23,977 nucleotides of DNA from Clostridia bacterium (GTDB taxonomy: Bacteria > Bacillota > Clostridia > Oscillospirales > Acutalibacteraceae): NCBI GenBank assembly GCA_900752115.1, contig CAADUC010000110.1:1-23977 (forward strand), read 5' to 3'. Below, piece by piece: positions 14,449 to 21,806 of this stretch. The notes below the pieces were generated by a model that did no database searches, was not told the origin of the DNA, and saw only the letters and a list, made by a program, of their open reading frames with translations. Positions within the stretch are counted from its first letter, which is position 1; each line of letters starts with the position of its first letter. The translations under genes were made by a program, and so were the position numbers.

Positions 14449-15174
14449 TTATGCAAGCGCCAGCTTCGGCGTTCGGAGAGCGTCAGCGCGTTCAGGAGCC
14501 TTGCGGGCAGCCTCGCGGAGAGACTCAAAAATCAGCTCGTGCCCTTTTTCGTTCGGATGAATGCCGTCCTCGCAGAGCAGCTCCTCATAGTGGCTGCGCT
14601 CAAGGAAACGGCTGCTGATATCGAGCAGGAGAACGCCTTCCTGCATCGCGACGCGGCAGACGGCCAGGTTATACATCTCATGCCAGCGGTAGATGCGGTC
14701 GATGTCGCCGAGCCATTGCAGGATGTTCTCGACGTTTTCTCCCTGTGTGAACCAGTTGAAATAGCGGTGTGCGTCGATCGGCGGCAGTGTGAGCAGAACG
14801 GGATTGCCGCCGTGCTCGCGGGTGAAGCGCACAGCTTCCCGGTATTCCTGCTCAAAGACGTCAAGAGGCGTCTTGGCCAGATGTTCGCCGTGCGGATCTT
14901 CCCCGATGGCGTGCCAGTCAAAGTCGCAGTCGTTTCCGCCAAACTCAAAGACGGTAAAATCATAGGAGGAGAGCTCCGCGGCATGGCGCTCCAGGATCTC
15001 CCGCCCCTTGGTGATGGTGCAGCCGAATTTGGAATAGTTTGTCACGGAAAGATTCTCCGCGGCTTCAATCGAGGCCGCAAAGCAATCCTTCAGAACACGG
15101 TACTTGCGCCGGATGCTGTCAAACACGACGCCCTTCGCTACGGAATCTCCAAATAAACAGACAGAACAGCTCAT
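14449..15174 (-). CDS. SGNH/GDSL-type hydrolase
   Basis: The product is 241 residues with the SGNH blocks: block I FGDSVAKG with nucleophile S11, block II Gly51 (SKFGCT), block III GGND (79-82), and block V DGIHPN with D203 and H206. This family hydrolyses esters such as acyl or acetyl groups on lipids or carbohydrates; the substrate cannot be told here. There is no signal peptide, so a cytoplasmic esterase is likely. The ATG at 15174 follows AGGAGG at 6 nt. The gene is monocistronic, with a strong promoter overlapped by a perfect palindrome, which suggests control by a repressor encoded elsewhere. The C terminus after about residue 220 is Ala/Arg rich. Confidence 0.9.
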   Translation of the reverse strand: MSCSVCLFGDSVAKGVVFDSIRRKYRVLKDCFAASIEAAENLSVTNYSKFGCTITKGREILERHAAELSSYDFTVFEFGGNDCDFDWHAIGEDPHGEHLAKTPLDVFEQEYREAVRFTREHGGNPVLLTLPPIDAHRYFNWFTQGENVENILQWLGDIDRIYRWHEMYNLAVCRVAMQEGVLLLDISSRFLERSHYEELLCEDGIHPNEKGHELIFESLREAARKAPERADALRTPKLALA

Positions 15175-15265
15175 GATGGCCTCCTTCTCCCCGGAAAATG
15201 GGGGTAATACAGTCTGGTTCCTTCCTGCACGAGGTAGAAAACCAAATATTGTTTTTTGTTTTATC

Positions 15266-15280
15266 TAGTATTAAATACTA
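15266..15280. promoter_or_regulatory. Perfect palindrome overlapping the SGNH hydrolase -10 box
   Basis: TAGTATT and AATACTA flank a single central base, giving a 15-bp perfect palindrome. It overlaps the -10 (15277-15282) and the predicted start region, a classic repressor position. The regulator is unknown. Confidence 0.55.
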
Positions 15281-15305
15281 TATATTATTATTTTTAAAAT
15301 GTCAA
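15277..15305 (-). promoter_or_regulatory. Sigma-A promoter of the SGNH hydrolase gene
   Basis: On the minus strand, TTGACA (15300-15305) and TATAGT (15277-15282) have a 17-bp AT-only spacer. The leader to the ATG at 15174 is about 95 nt. Confidence 0.85.
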
Positions 15306-15443
15306 CATCTGTAGAAGGAAATTTACGGCATGTTTACAAAAGGTTTTCTTTTGAGAAAAGAGATGGCCGCACAGGGAAGAAAGCGAAAGAGGTTCTTTGT
15401 CTCAGCCGCACGCTTTCGCAGCCGTTTCCCGCTCGGCCCCCTC

Positions 15444-15472
15444 TTGTCACACGGCCCGTCTTTTGCTATGAT
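15444..15472 (+). promoter_or_regulatory. Promoter of the two-component regulator genes
   Basis: TTGTCA (15444-15449) and TATGAT (15467-15472) have a 17-bp spacer. The start is near 15479, which leaves a leader of about 185 nt. Confidence 0.75.
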
Positions 15473-15665
15473 AGGGCCGGGCCTTGTTTGCTGAAAAATC
15501 ATCTGCATTGTCTTTTCTCCATAGCGGCAGCTTTCGGTATCAAAACGACCGGTATCCGGCAAGGATGCCTGCGTTTTTCCCGGAAAGCCTCTCGCTCTGT
15601 GGAGAAATTCGCTATTTTTCTCTTTTTAAACAGGGCAAAGGAAAAACCGCAGGGAGGTTTTGATG

Positions 15666-16325
15666 ATGGCAAAGCTGGTGCTGGTGGAGGACGACGAGAT
15701 CCTGCGCCGTGAATTGAAGCTGCTGCTTGAAACATATGGTTATGAGTGCGCTGCCCCCACCTGTTTTACGGAAATGCCCGACGCGATTCTGCGCGAAAAC
15801 CCCGATCTTGTCCTGCTGGATCTGACGCTGCCGGGCAAGGACGGTTATAGTATCTGCCGGGAGCTGCGGCTGGTTTCCGCGGTGCCGGTCATTGTGCTGA
15901 CAAGCCGTGACACGGAAGCCGATGAGCTTCTGAGCATGAGCTTTGGAGCCGACGATTTTATTGCCAAGCCCTTCAACCGGCAGATTTTGCTTGCGCACAC
16001 GGCGGCGATTCTCCGGCGCGGCGGCATGCAGGCGGCGGTGCTCACGCACCGGGGAGTAACGTTTGACGCAGGGCGCGGGATGGTTTCCTTTGAGGGACGC
16101 GAGGCGGAGCTGACGAAGAACGAGGGGAAGATCCTTTCTTTGCTCTTTCGCAGCGCCGGGAGGACGGTTTCACGCGAAGAGCTGATGAACGAGCTGTGGC
16201 AGTCGGATGAGTTTGTCGACGACAACACGCTTACGGTCAACATGAACCGTCTGCGGAGAAAGCTGGAGGAGATCGGCGTGCAGGGGTTCCTCGTCACACG
16301 GCGCGGCAAGGGGTACGGAATATGA
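15666..16325 (+). CDS. bceR: Response regulator, OmpR/BceR type
   Basis: The product is 219 residues. The receiver domain (1-115) has the acidic pair D9/D10, phosphorylation site D52 (LLDLTLPGKDG), T79 and K101 (KPF). A winged-helix DNA-binding domain (about 125-219, with ELMNELWQSDEFVDDNTLTVNMNRLRRKL) follows. Length and the pairing with a short two-helix kinase and a large FtsX-type permease mark it as BceR-like. The start could be the ATG at 15663 (5 nt from GGGAGG) or 15666 (8 nt); the latter is preferred. Its stop overlaps the kinase start (ATGA). Its likely binding site is at 17332-17345. The symbol denotes the family, not proven orthology. Confidence 0.93.
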   Translation: MAKLVLVEDDEILRRELKLLLETYGYECAAPTCFTEMPDAILRENPDLVLLDLTLPGKDGYSICRELRLVSAVPVIVLTSRDTEADELLSMSFGADDFIAKPFNRQILLAHTAAILRRGGMQAAVLTHRGVTFDAGRGMVSFEGREAELTKNEGKILSLLFRSAGRTVSREELMNELWQSDEFVDDNTLTVNMNRLRRKLEEIGVQGFLVTRRGKGYGI

Positions 16326-17356
16326 ACCTGTTTACGTTTTTGCGGGGGAAATGGCTTTTCCTGCTGACTTCCCTTCTCACGGCGTTGTTCTGCGGCCTGC
16401 TGCTTACAGGACTTGGAGCGGATTTATACGCTTCCTTCTTTGTCAGCGGCGTGTTTGTGGCCGGATTGTTTGCCGCCCTTCTGCTTGAGTATCTCCAGAA
16501 GCGGCGATTTTATCAGGAGCTCGAGCGCAACCTCGATGCAATCGATCGGAAGTATCTGTTGCCGGACACGCTTGATGAGCCGGACTTCCCGGAGGGCCGG
16601 CTGTGCTGGCGCGCGCTCTGCGAGGCTGGAAAGAGTATGAACGACGAAGTCGCAGCCAGCCGCCGTGCGCAGGAGGAGTATCGCGAATACGTTGAGACGT
16701 GGGTGCATGAGGTCAAGACGCCGATCGCTTCGGCGCTGCTCCTTGCGGAGAACCACCCGGGCGAGGTCTCGCGCGCAATGATCGGGGAGCTTCGGCGGAT
16801 TGACGCGCTGGTGGAGCAGTCGATGTTCTACGCGCGCAGCCGGCAGGTGGAGAAGGATTTTCTTCTGAGGCGCGTGACGCTTGGGGAGCTTGTGTCCTCA
16901 GCCCTGCGCCGCAATGCAGGTTTGCTCATCGAGAGCCGTGCCGCTGTTGAGCGGGAAACCCTCGATCTGCCTGTCGCCGCCGATCAGAAATGGATTGACT
17001 TCATTCTCACGCAGCTGCTCACAAACTCCGTTAAGTACGCGCAGGGGAAGCTCTGCCTGCGCTTTACGGGCAGGGAGGAACCGGAGGCCGTCGTTCTCAC
17101 GGTGAGCGACAACGGGCCGGGGATCCCGCCGGAAGATTTGCCGCGCGTCTGCGAAAAGGGCTTTACCGGACAGAACGGGCGCTCCGGTTCGCGTGCGAGC
17201 GGGATGGGGCTGTACCTGTGCCGCGTTCTGTGTGAAAAGATGGACGTCGGCTTTTCCGTGTCGTGTCCGCCCGAGGGCGGGACGTGCGTCATGCTTCGCT
17301 TCCCGCGCAGCAGTCTCATTGAGGGCGTATGTTACGAAACTGTAAGAAAAGCGTAA
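16322..17356 (+). CDS. bceS: Sensor histidine kinase, BceS-like (intramembrane-sensing type)
   Basis: The product is 344 residues. Two N-terminal membrane helices (about 11-31 and 38-58) are joined by a very short outside loop, so there is no sensor domain of its own. This defines intramembrane-sensing kinases that take their signal from a partner ABC transporter. Phosphoacceptor H129 lies in WVHEVKTPIA, the N box has N235 (LLTNSVKYA), the G1 box is DNGPGI (263-268) and the G2 box is GMGL (294-297). The gene overlaps the response regulator by 4 nt. The BceR-like operator of the transporter genes lies inside its last codons. Confidence 0.93.
   Translation: MNLFTFLRGKWLFLLTSLLTALFCGLLLTGLGADLYASFFVSGVFVAGLFAALLLEYLQKRRFYQELERNLDAIDRKYLLPDTLDEPDFPEGRLCWRALCEAGKSMNDEVAASRRAQEEYREYVETWVHEVKTPIASALLLAENHPGEVSRAMIGELRRIDALVEQSMFYARSRQVEKDFLLRRVTLGELVSSALRRNAGLLIESRAAVERETLDLPVAADQKWIDFILTQLLTNSVKYAQGKLCLRFTGREEPEAVVLTVSDNGPGIPPEDLPRVCEKGFTGQNGRSGSRASGMGLYLCRVLCEKMDVGFSVSCPPEGGTCVMLRFPRSSLIEGVCYETVRKA
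17332..17345. promoter_or_regulatory. BceR-like response regulator site ahead of the transporter genes
   Basis: TTACG-AAAC-TGTAA matches the reported BceR-type consensus TNACA-N4-TGTAA (recalled from the literature) with one mismatch. It lies within the last codons of the kinase gene, about 64 bp upstream of the inferred start of the transporter promoter. Confidence 0.6.
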
Positions 17357-17387
17357 GGCGGATCGATGGCGGCAGCGCGGGCGTGTC

Positions 17388-17396
17388 TGCTACAAT
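17388..17396 (+). promoter_or_regulatory. Extended -10 promoter of the Bce-type transporter genes
   Basis: TGCTACAAT is an extended -10 element (TGn plus TACAAT at 17391-17396) without a convincing -35. That suits a promoter needing activation by the response regulator bound upstream. Confidence 0.6.
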
Positions 17397-17451
17397 GGAA
17401 GCATCAGGGGGCCTGCCGATCCGGCGGGGTCCGGCAAGGAGGAAAGCAGAC

Positions 17452-18219
17452 ATGGAACCTGTTTTGACAGTCCGCAATGTGGAAAAATATTACGGCAGCC
17501 GCGGCAGTGTGACAAAGGCGGTCGATGATATCAGTTTTACGGTGGAGAAAGGGGAGTTCGTCGGCGTTATGGGAGCGTCGGGCAGCGGCAAGACGACGCT
17601 GCTCAACTGCATCGCGACGATCGATCGTGTCTCCGCGGGCCATATTTTCGTTGGGGGCCGCGACGTGACGGCACTCGGAGAAAGGCGGCTCAGCGCTTTC
17701 CGCCGCGAGGAGCTTGGTTTCATTTTCCAGGACTTCAACCTGCTCGATACGCTGACGGCCTTTGAGAATATTGCGCTTGCGCTGACCATCCGGCGTGTCC
17801 CGCCGCAGGAGATCCGGGTGCGTGTGGAGGAGGTCGCACAGCGCCTGGGCGTTTCCTCGGTCCTGCCGAAATACCCGTATCAGCTTTCCGGAGGAGAAAA
17901 GCAGCGTGTCGCGGCGGCGCGTGCCATTGCGGGAAATCCCTCGCTGATTCTTGCCGATGAGCCGACCGGCTCGCTGGATTCCCGCAGTGCCCGCGTTCTT
18001 CTCGAGAGCCTGCGCACGCTCAATACGGTTCTCGGCGCGACGATTCTCATGGTGACGCACGATGCGTTCACGGCGAGCTACTGCGGGCGTATTCTCTTTA
18101 TCAAGGACGGGAAGCTGTTCAGCGAGCTGCGCCGCGGGGAAGCGGGCCGCAAGGAATTCTTTGACCGCATTATTGAGGTCGTGTCCCTGCTGGGAGGTGA
18201 CGGCGCTCATGCTCTGTAA
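17452..18219 (+). CDS. bceA: ABC transporter ATPase, BceA-like (MacB/LolD-type fold)
   Basis: The product is 255 residues. Walker A GASGSGKT is at 41-48, Q-loop has Q93 (FQDFNLLDTLT), the signature LSGGEKQR is at 145-152, Walker B LILADE at 165-170 is followed by PTGSLDS, and the H-loop is VTHD (H203). The FNLLDTLT stretch is typical of the peptide-resistance group. The ATG at 17452 follows AGGAGG at 9 nt. It partners the large permease, whose gene overlaps its end by 11 nt. Such transporters free lipid II-cycle intermediates from bound peptide antibiotics and relay flux to the kinase. Confidence 0.94.
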   Translation: MEPVLTVRNVEKYYGSRGSVTKAVDDISFTVEKGEFVGVMGASGSGKTTLLNCIATIDRVSAGHIFVGGRDVTALGERRLSAFRREELGFIFQDFNLLDTLTAFENIALALTIRRVPPQEIRVRVEEVAQRLGVSSVLPKYPYQLSGGEKQRVAAARAIAGNPSLILADEPTGSLDSRSARVLLESLRTLNTVLGATILMVTHDAFTASYCGRILFIKDGKLFSELRRGEAGRKEFFDRIIEVVSLLGGDGAHAL

Positions 18220-20248
18220 GCTGGCTCTGCGCAATGTTGCCCGCAGTATCCGTGACTTTGCCGTTTATTTCCTGACGCTTGCGTTCGGCGTCTGCCTGTT
18301 TTACGTGTTCAACTCCATTGACGCCCAGCAGGCCATGATCGCGCTGAGCGAATCGCAGAAATATTACGTGGAACAGATGATCGTCATCATGGGATATGTT
18401 TCCGTCTTCGTGGCTGTGGTGTTCGGCCTTCTCGTCGTCTATGCCAACCGTTTTCTGATGAAGCGGCGGAAACAGGAGCTTGGGTTGTACCTGCTGCTCG
18501 GCATGGAGCGCGGAAGCGTCTCGCGAATACTGCTTGCCGAGACGTTCCTCATCGGTCTGTTCGCTCTTGCGGCGGGGCTGGCGGCAGGTGTGTTCCTCTC
18601 GCAGATGGTTTCCGTTGTCACGGCGAGGCTGTTTGAAGCGGATCTGACGTCCTTTCACTTTGTTTTTTCTCCGGCTGCGCTTGCGAAGACGGCGCTCTGC
18701 TTCGGTGTCATCTTTGCCGTCGTCATCGTGTTCAATACGGCCACGGTTTCACGCTGCCGCCTTGCGGAACTGCTGACGGCCGCGCGGAAGAACGAGAATC
18801 CCGGCGTGCGCGGAGGCCGGCTTTCGGTCGTTCTTTTTCTTCTGTCTGTCGCCTGTCTCGCTGCGGCGTATCTATGGGTGCTTGACGAGGGAATTTTCAC
18901 CAGTGATCTCGGCAGTCAGATTGCGCTCGGATGTATCGGAACGGCTTTATTCTTTTTCTCGCTTTCCGGCCTGCTCCATGCGGTTCCGCGCCTTTTCCCG
19001 CGTTTTTATTTCCGTGGTCTCCACTGTTTTGTGCTGCGGCAGGTCAACGCCCGGGTGAACACGGCGGTGTTTTCCATGAGCGTCATCTGCCTGATGCTTT
19101 TTCTCACCATCTGTTCCCTTGCGGGCGGTATGAGCATGGCGGAGGGGTTCAATGTACAGGCGCGGCTGCAGTATCCGTATGGCGCGAGCCTGATGTATAC
19201 GACGGACGGCGACCGCAAGCCCGCCCTCTCCATTGCGGGGACGCTGCGCGCCGACGGCGTAGCTTTCGACGAGCTCGTCAGCTCCTCGAGCCAGATGGAG
19301 CTCCGCCGGGCGGACGTGCGCTTTGAGGGCGCATACCGCTTTTTCGACGCGGCGGCGCTGCTCTACGAGGGCAGCGAGTATACGGCGGAAGGGGAGGACG
19401 TCCTTGCGCGTCCCTGCGTTCTGGCCGAGGGGGAGTTCAACGCCATGCGGCGGCTCGCCAACCAGCCGGAGGTGGAGGTGGGGGAGGACGAATACCTGTT
19501 CTGGGTCAAGCCGACGATGGCGCAGGATCTTGCCGCCCTGCCTCTCTCTGGTGTCACCGTGTCCGTGGAGGGGCGCACGTTCACTCCGGCGGGTGAGGGC
19601 CTGACGGAGCCGTTTACCACCGGTCTCGGCATCGGGTATGTCGTCCTGATTCTCCCCGACAACTTTGCGCGGACGCTTCCGATCACCGCGCAGCTGCTGA
19701 ATGTCCAGTTCGCCAGCCGCGCGAACGGAGACGCCTTCGAAGCGGCGCTCGAGGCTGTCTACACCGAGGAGCGCGCGGAAACGGCGACCGACAGAAGCTG
19801 GCGTCCCTACGACATCTTCTCCACCCAGAGCCGTCAAATTGACAGCAGCGTCAGCGTTAAGACGATCATTTTGTTCCTCGGCGTCTACATCGGCCTCGTC
19901 TTCCTCATCACGAGCGCCGCCGTCCTCGGCCTGCAGCAGCTCTCCGAGACAGCGGATCGCGTGGAAAGCTATCGCCTGCTTCGCCGTCTCGGCGCGAAGG
20001 AGAAGGCTGTGCGCCGCGCCCTGTTTACGCAGATCGCGCTTTCTGTTTGCCTGCCGCTGGCGCTGGCTCTTGTCCACTCCGCCGTAGGGCTCGAAGCTCT
20101 GCGCCGCTCGTTTGAGATGGATATGCCGATTGATATTCTGCCCGGAGCAGCTGCGACGGCCGGGATTCTCGTCCTGATTTACGGCGGCTATCTGCTGGCC
20201 ACCTGTTTTGCCGCGCAGGGGATCATCCGGCCGAGGCGCAGGGAGTGA
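18209..20248 (+). CDS. bceB: Large ABC permease, BceB-like (FtsX domains)
   Basis: The product is 679 residues, the size range of BceB-type permeases. The layout fits: one N-terminal helix (about 18-36), a first FtsX block with helices near 60-80, 110-132 and 160-180, further helices near 205-222, 235-255 and 287-305, and a large outside domain (about 310-550). A last block of three helices follows (552-572, 606-624, 648-668). The outside domain is the part that determines which peptide is recognised in known members, and it varies between systems, so the target cannot be named. The ATG at 18209 follows GGGAGG and overlaps the ATPase gene by 11 nt, so the two are coupled. Confidence 0.93.
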   Translation: MLCKLALRNVARSIRDFAVYFLTLAFGVCLFYVFNSIDAQQAMIALSESQKYYVEQMIVIMGYVSVFVAVVFGLLVVYANRFLMKRRKQELGLYLLLGMERGSVSRILLAETFLIGLFALAAGLAAGVFLSQMVSVVTARLFEADLTSFHFVFSPAALAKTALCFGVIFAVVIVFNTATVSRCRLAELLTAARKNENPGVRGGRLSVVLFLLSVACLAAAYLWVLDEGIFTSDLGSQIALGCIGTALFFFSLSGLLHAVPRLFPRFYFRGLHCFVLRQVNARVNTAVFSMSVICLMLFLTICSLAGGMSMAEGFNVQARLQYPYGASLMYTTDGDRKPALSIAGTLRADGVAFDELVSSSSQMELRRADVRFEGAYRFFDAAALLYEGSEYTAEGEDVLARPCVLAEGEFNAMRRLANQPEVEVGEDEYLFWVKPTMAQDLAALPLSGVTVSVEGRTFTPAGEGLTEPFTTGLGIGYVVLILPDNFARTLPITAQLLNVQFASRANGDAFEAALEAVYTEERAETATDRSWRPYDIFSTQSRQIDSSVSVKTIILFLGVYIGLVFLITSAAVLGLQQLSETADRVESYRLLRRLGAKEKAVRRALFTQIALSVCLPLALALVHSAVGLEALRRSFEMDMPIDILPGAAATAGILVLIYGGYLLATCFAAQGIIRPRRRE

Positions 20249-20309
20249 GAGCGCCGGCGCAGAACAGATGTCTTTCCTTTGGCCGGGGTACGGAGAGAGG
20301 AGAGCCGGA

Positions 20310-20678
20310 TTGTCTTTTTCTGCGGTGCATGGTATGATCTTTACCTTCATGCGGGCCTTCGATCTGCAGGCCAACTGGGACTATGTGGAGCATGTTAAGT
20401 CCATTTTCGAGCTGTACGGCACGGAATTTTACTATGTGGAGCTCATTGCCCCGCAGAGCGTACGGCTTGCGTGCAGCACAGCGGAAAACCGGCTGCGCAG
20501 CAATCCCTCCAAGCGCAATCTGGACTGGTCGAACAGCTGCCTTCTTGAGGACGACGCGCAATACTGTCTCGTGAGCCGGGAGGGGGAGATCCCGTTCCCG
20601 AATTACTTGCGCCTCGACAATATGAATCTTACCGCCGCCGAGACGGCACGGCGCATGCAGGAAACGTTTGAGCTGTGA
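20310..20678 (+). pseudogene. N-terminally truncated P-loop nucleoside-kinase/shikimate-kinase-like protein
   Basis: From about 20325 the frame reads as the C-terminal two thirds of a clostridial AAA/P-loop small-molecule kinase-like protein. Recognised segments are MIFTF-RAFDL--WDYVEHV, TAENRLRSNPSKRNLDW, and a late EGEI...NYLRLDN-NLTA-ETA. The expected N terminus with the Walker A glycine loop and following helices (roughly 60-70 residues) is absent, and the upstream translation shows no similarity. A TTG at 20310 or ATG at 20334 could still start a 114-122 residue remnant; GAGAGGAG lies before the TTG. It cannot bind nucleotide without the P-loop, so it is probably a decayed fragment. It lies 61 nt after the BceB-like gene and ends at a terminator. 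The family match is from memory of such sequences. Confidence 0.65.
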
Positions 20679-20704
20679 CGAGAGCTCCGTGATTGCCCGT
20701 GTTA

Positions 20705-20737
20705 AAAGCACTCTACGATCCGTAGGGTGCTTTTTTT
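20705..20737 (+). terminator. Terminator after the Bce-type unit and kinase remnant
   Basis: A 13-bp stem with one G-T pair (20705-20717 with 20721-20733) has a 3-nt loop and a seven-base T run. Confidence 0.9.
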
Positions 20738-20746
20738 CCGCCTTTG

Positions 20747-20755
20747 TGCTATGAT
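20747..20755 (+). promoter_or_regulatory. Extended -10 promoter of the XRE-membrane gene
   Basis: TGCTATGAT (extended -10 with TATGAT at 20750-20755) lies 10 nt after the previous terminator. Any -35 would overlap the terminator stem, and no good one is seen. The leader is only about 17 nt. Confidence 0.5.
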
Positions 20756-20778
20756 GAAAGCGAAAGGAGGGGGCGGCC

Positions 20779-21630
20779 GTGGACGCAGGAACGACCGGAA
20801 GCTTCATCGCGGAGCTCAGAAGGGAAAAGGGGTGGACACAGAAGGAACTCGCCGAGCGGCTCTCGGTAACGGACAAGGCTGTCTCGCGCTGGGAAACAGG
20901 AAAAGGGTTTCCGGACGCCTCGCTGCTGACGCCGCTTTCGGAGGAGCTCGGTGTCTCTGTGGGCGAGCTGCTCGCCGGAAAACGAATGGAACCGGAGCAG
21001 CTCCGCGAGGAAACAGATTACGTCATTCTGGAAGCGCTGCGCTATTCCAGGCAAACCCTTGCCGGGGCGGCGTGGGTGCTTCTCGCGCTTGCGGGCCTTA
21101 TCCTGCTGCTTTCGCCGCTTGTCACGGCAGGACCGGACTCGCTGTTCGCTCTCGGGCCTGCGCTGCTGACAGCCGCTGCGGCGCTTTTTGTGTGGAGGAA
21201 GAGAGGAGAGAAAATGAAACGAAAGGAATTGTTCCTGTATGGGACGGGAGTTATACTGCTCCTGCTTGCGCTTGTGCTGGAAGCGCTGCCGATTGGTGCG
21301 GTGCTTGTGTTTGCACCCGGTCCCGGGGAGCGGATGCTCCAAACATTTTCCTATTTTGACCTGACTGTTTTCGGATACGCAAATTTTTCGCCGCTTGTGA
21401 CGGGGGTTCTGACGGCCTTCTGTTTGGCGGGAAGCCTTTTTGCACTGTTTCGTTTCGAGAAGACACGGCGGTGGAGAAACGTACTGTTCATCTGCACGCT
21501 GATCGCTGCCGCGCTTTCCGTCGCGCCGCTGTTGTTCGGTACGGAATACATGACGTCGGGAAGCTGGGGCGTGACGTTGTCTCTTGCGATCGCCGCGGCG
21601 CTCCAGGCGGCGGCAAACCGCAGAGTTTGA
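20779..21630 (+). CDS. XRE-family regulator with C-terminal membrane segments
   Basis: The product is 283 residues. The N-terminal helix-turn-helix (about residues 9-62: IAELRREKGWTQKELAERLSV...AVSRWETGKGFPD) is a standard XRE/Cro domain of the type common in Clostridia. It is followed by a linker and about five hydrophobic segments (94-115, 121-139, 148-178, 204-224, 234-254, perhaps 262-278), so the DNA-binding domain would be tethered to the membrane. The GTG at 20779 follows an AGGAGG-type site. Most relatives that I know carry only two to four helices. Residue 146 is a Met preceded by a good internal ribosome binding site, so the second half may also be made as a separate membrane protein. 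Target genes are unknown. Confidence 0.82.
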   Translation: MDAGTTGSFIAELRREKGWTQKELAERLSVTDKAVSRWETGKGFPDASLLTPLSEELGVSVGELLAGKRMEPEQLREETDYVILEALRYSRQTLAGAAWVLLALAGLILLLSPLVTAGPDSLFALGPALLTAAAALFVWRKRGEKMKRKELFLYGTGVILLLLALVLEALPIGAVLVFAPGPGERMLQTFSYFDLTVFGYANFSPLVTGVLTAFCLAGSLFALFRFEKTRRWRNVLFICTLIAAALSVAPLLFGTEYMTSGSWGVTLSLAIAAALQAAANRRV

Positions 21631-21690
21631 GACGGCCCGCCCCGACCTTCTCACTGGATTTTGAAGCTCAGGGGAATCCTTCCGACAGCA

Positions 21691-21717
21691 GAAAAGGGGC
21701 TTTTGAAGTCCCTTTTC
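21691..21717. other. Stem-loop downstream of the XRE-membrane gene
   Basis: GAAAAGGG pairs with CCCTTTTC, with inner CTT/AAG pairing, giving a nearly continuous 12-bp hairpin. It has no following T run and lies just before the stronger terminator. Confidence 0.4.
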
Positions 21718-21728
21718 CCAAAACACAG

Positions 21729-21777
21729 AAACCGGTCCCGTGGAAAACAAAGCCAGCTTTCCACGGGACCGGTTTTT
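21729..21777. terminator. Bidirectional terminator between convergent genes
   Basis: A perfect 18-bp stem (21729-21746 with 21758-21775) has an 11-nt loop. TTTTT follows on the plus strand and a T-rich stretch on the minus strand. It serves the XRE-membrane gene and the DUF4261-type gene. Confidence 0.92.
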
Positions 21778-21806
21778 CTGAGAAGGGGACGCGCTTTTCA
21801 AAGCGC

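Larger units (their letters stand above)
15175..15665. other. Intergenic region between SGNH hydrolase and Bce-type regulator
   Basis: This region of nearly 490 bp contains the AT-rich hydrolase promoter with its palindrome (15266-15305, minus strand), about 135 bp with no recognisable signal, the response regulator promoter (15444-15472) and a leader of about 185 nt. Frames in it lack ribosome binding sites. The minus-strand hydrolase leader has CAGGAAGGAACCAG, which recalls the SRP RNA loop but lacks its pairing. Confidence 0.6.

Noticed and set aside
15196..15230. Minus-strand CAGGAAGGAACCAG in the SGNH hydrolase leader, recalling the GGAAGGAAGCAG loop of bacterial SRP RNA
   Set aside because: The flanking bases do not form the conserved helix with its symmetric loop, the closing pair of the tetraloop is missing, and the sequence lies in a normal mRNA leader. 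Probably chance similarity.
18947..20374. 475-residue minus-strand open frame opposite the BceB-like gene
   Set aside because: Its translation is charged, low-quality sequence with no domains, while the plus strand encodes a clear permease. Long antisense frames are expected in GC-rich coding DNA.
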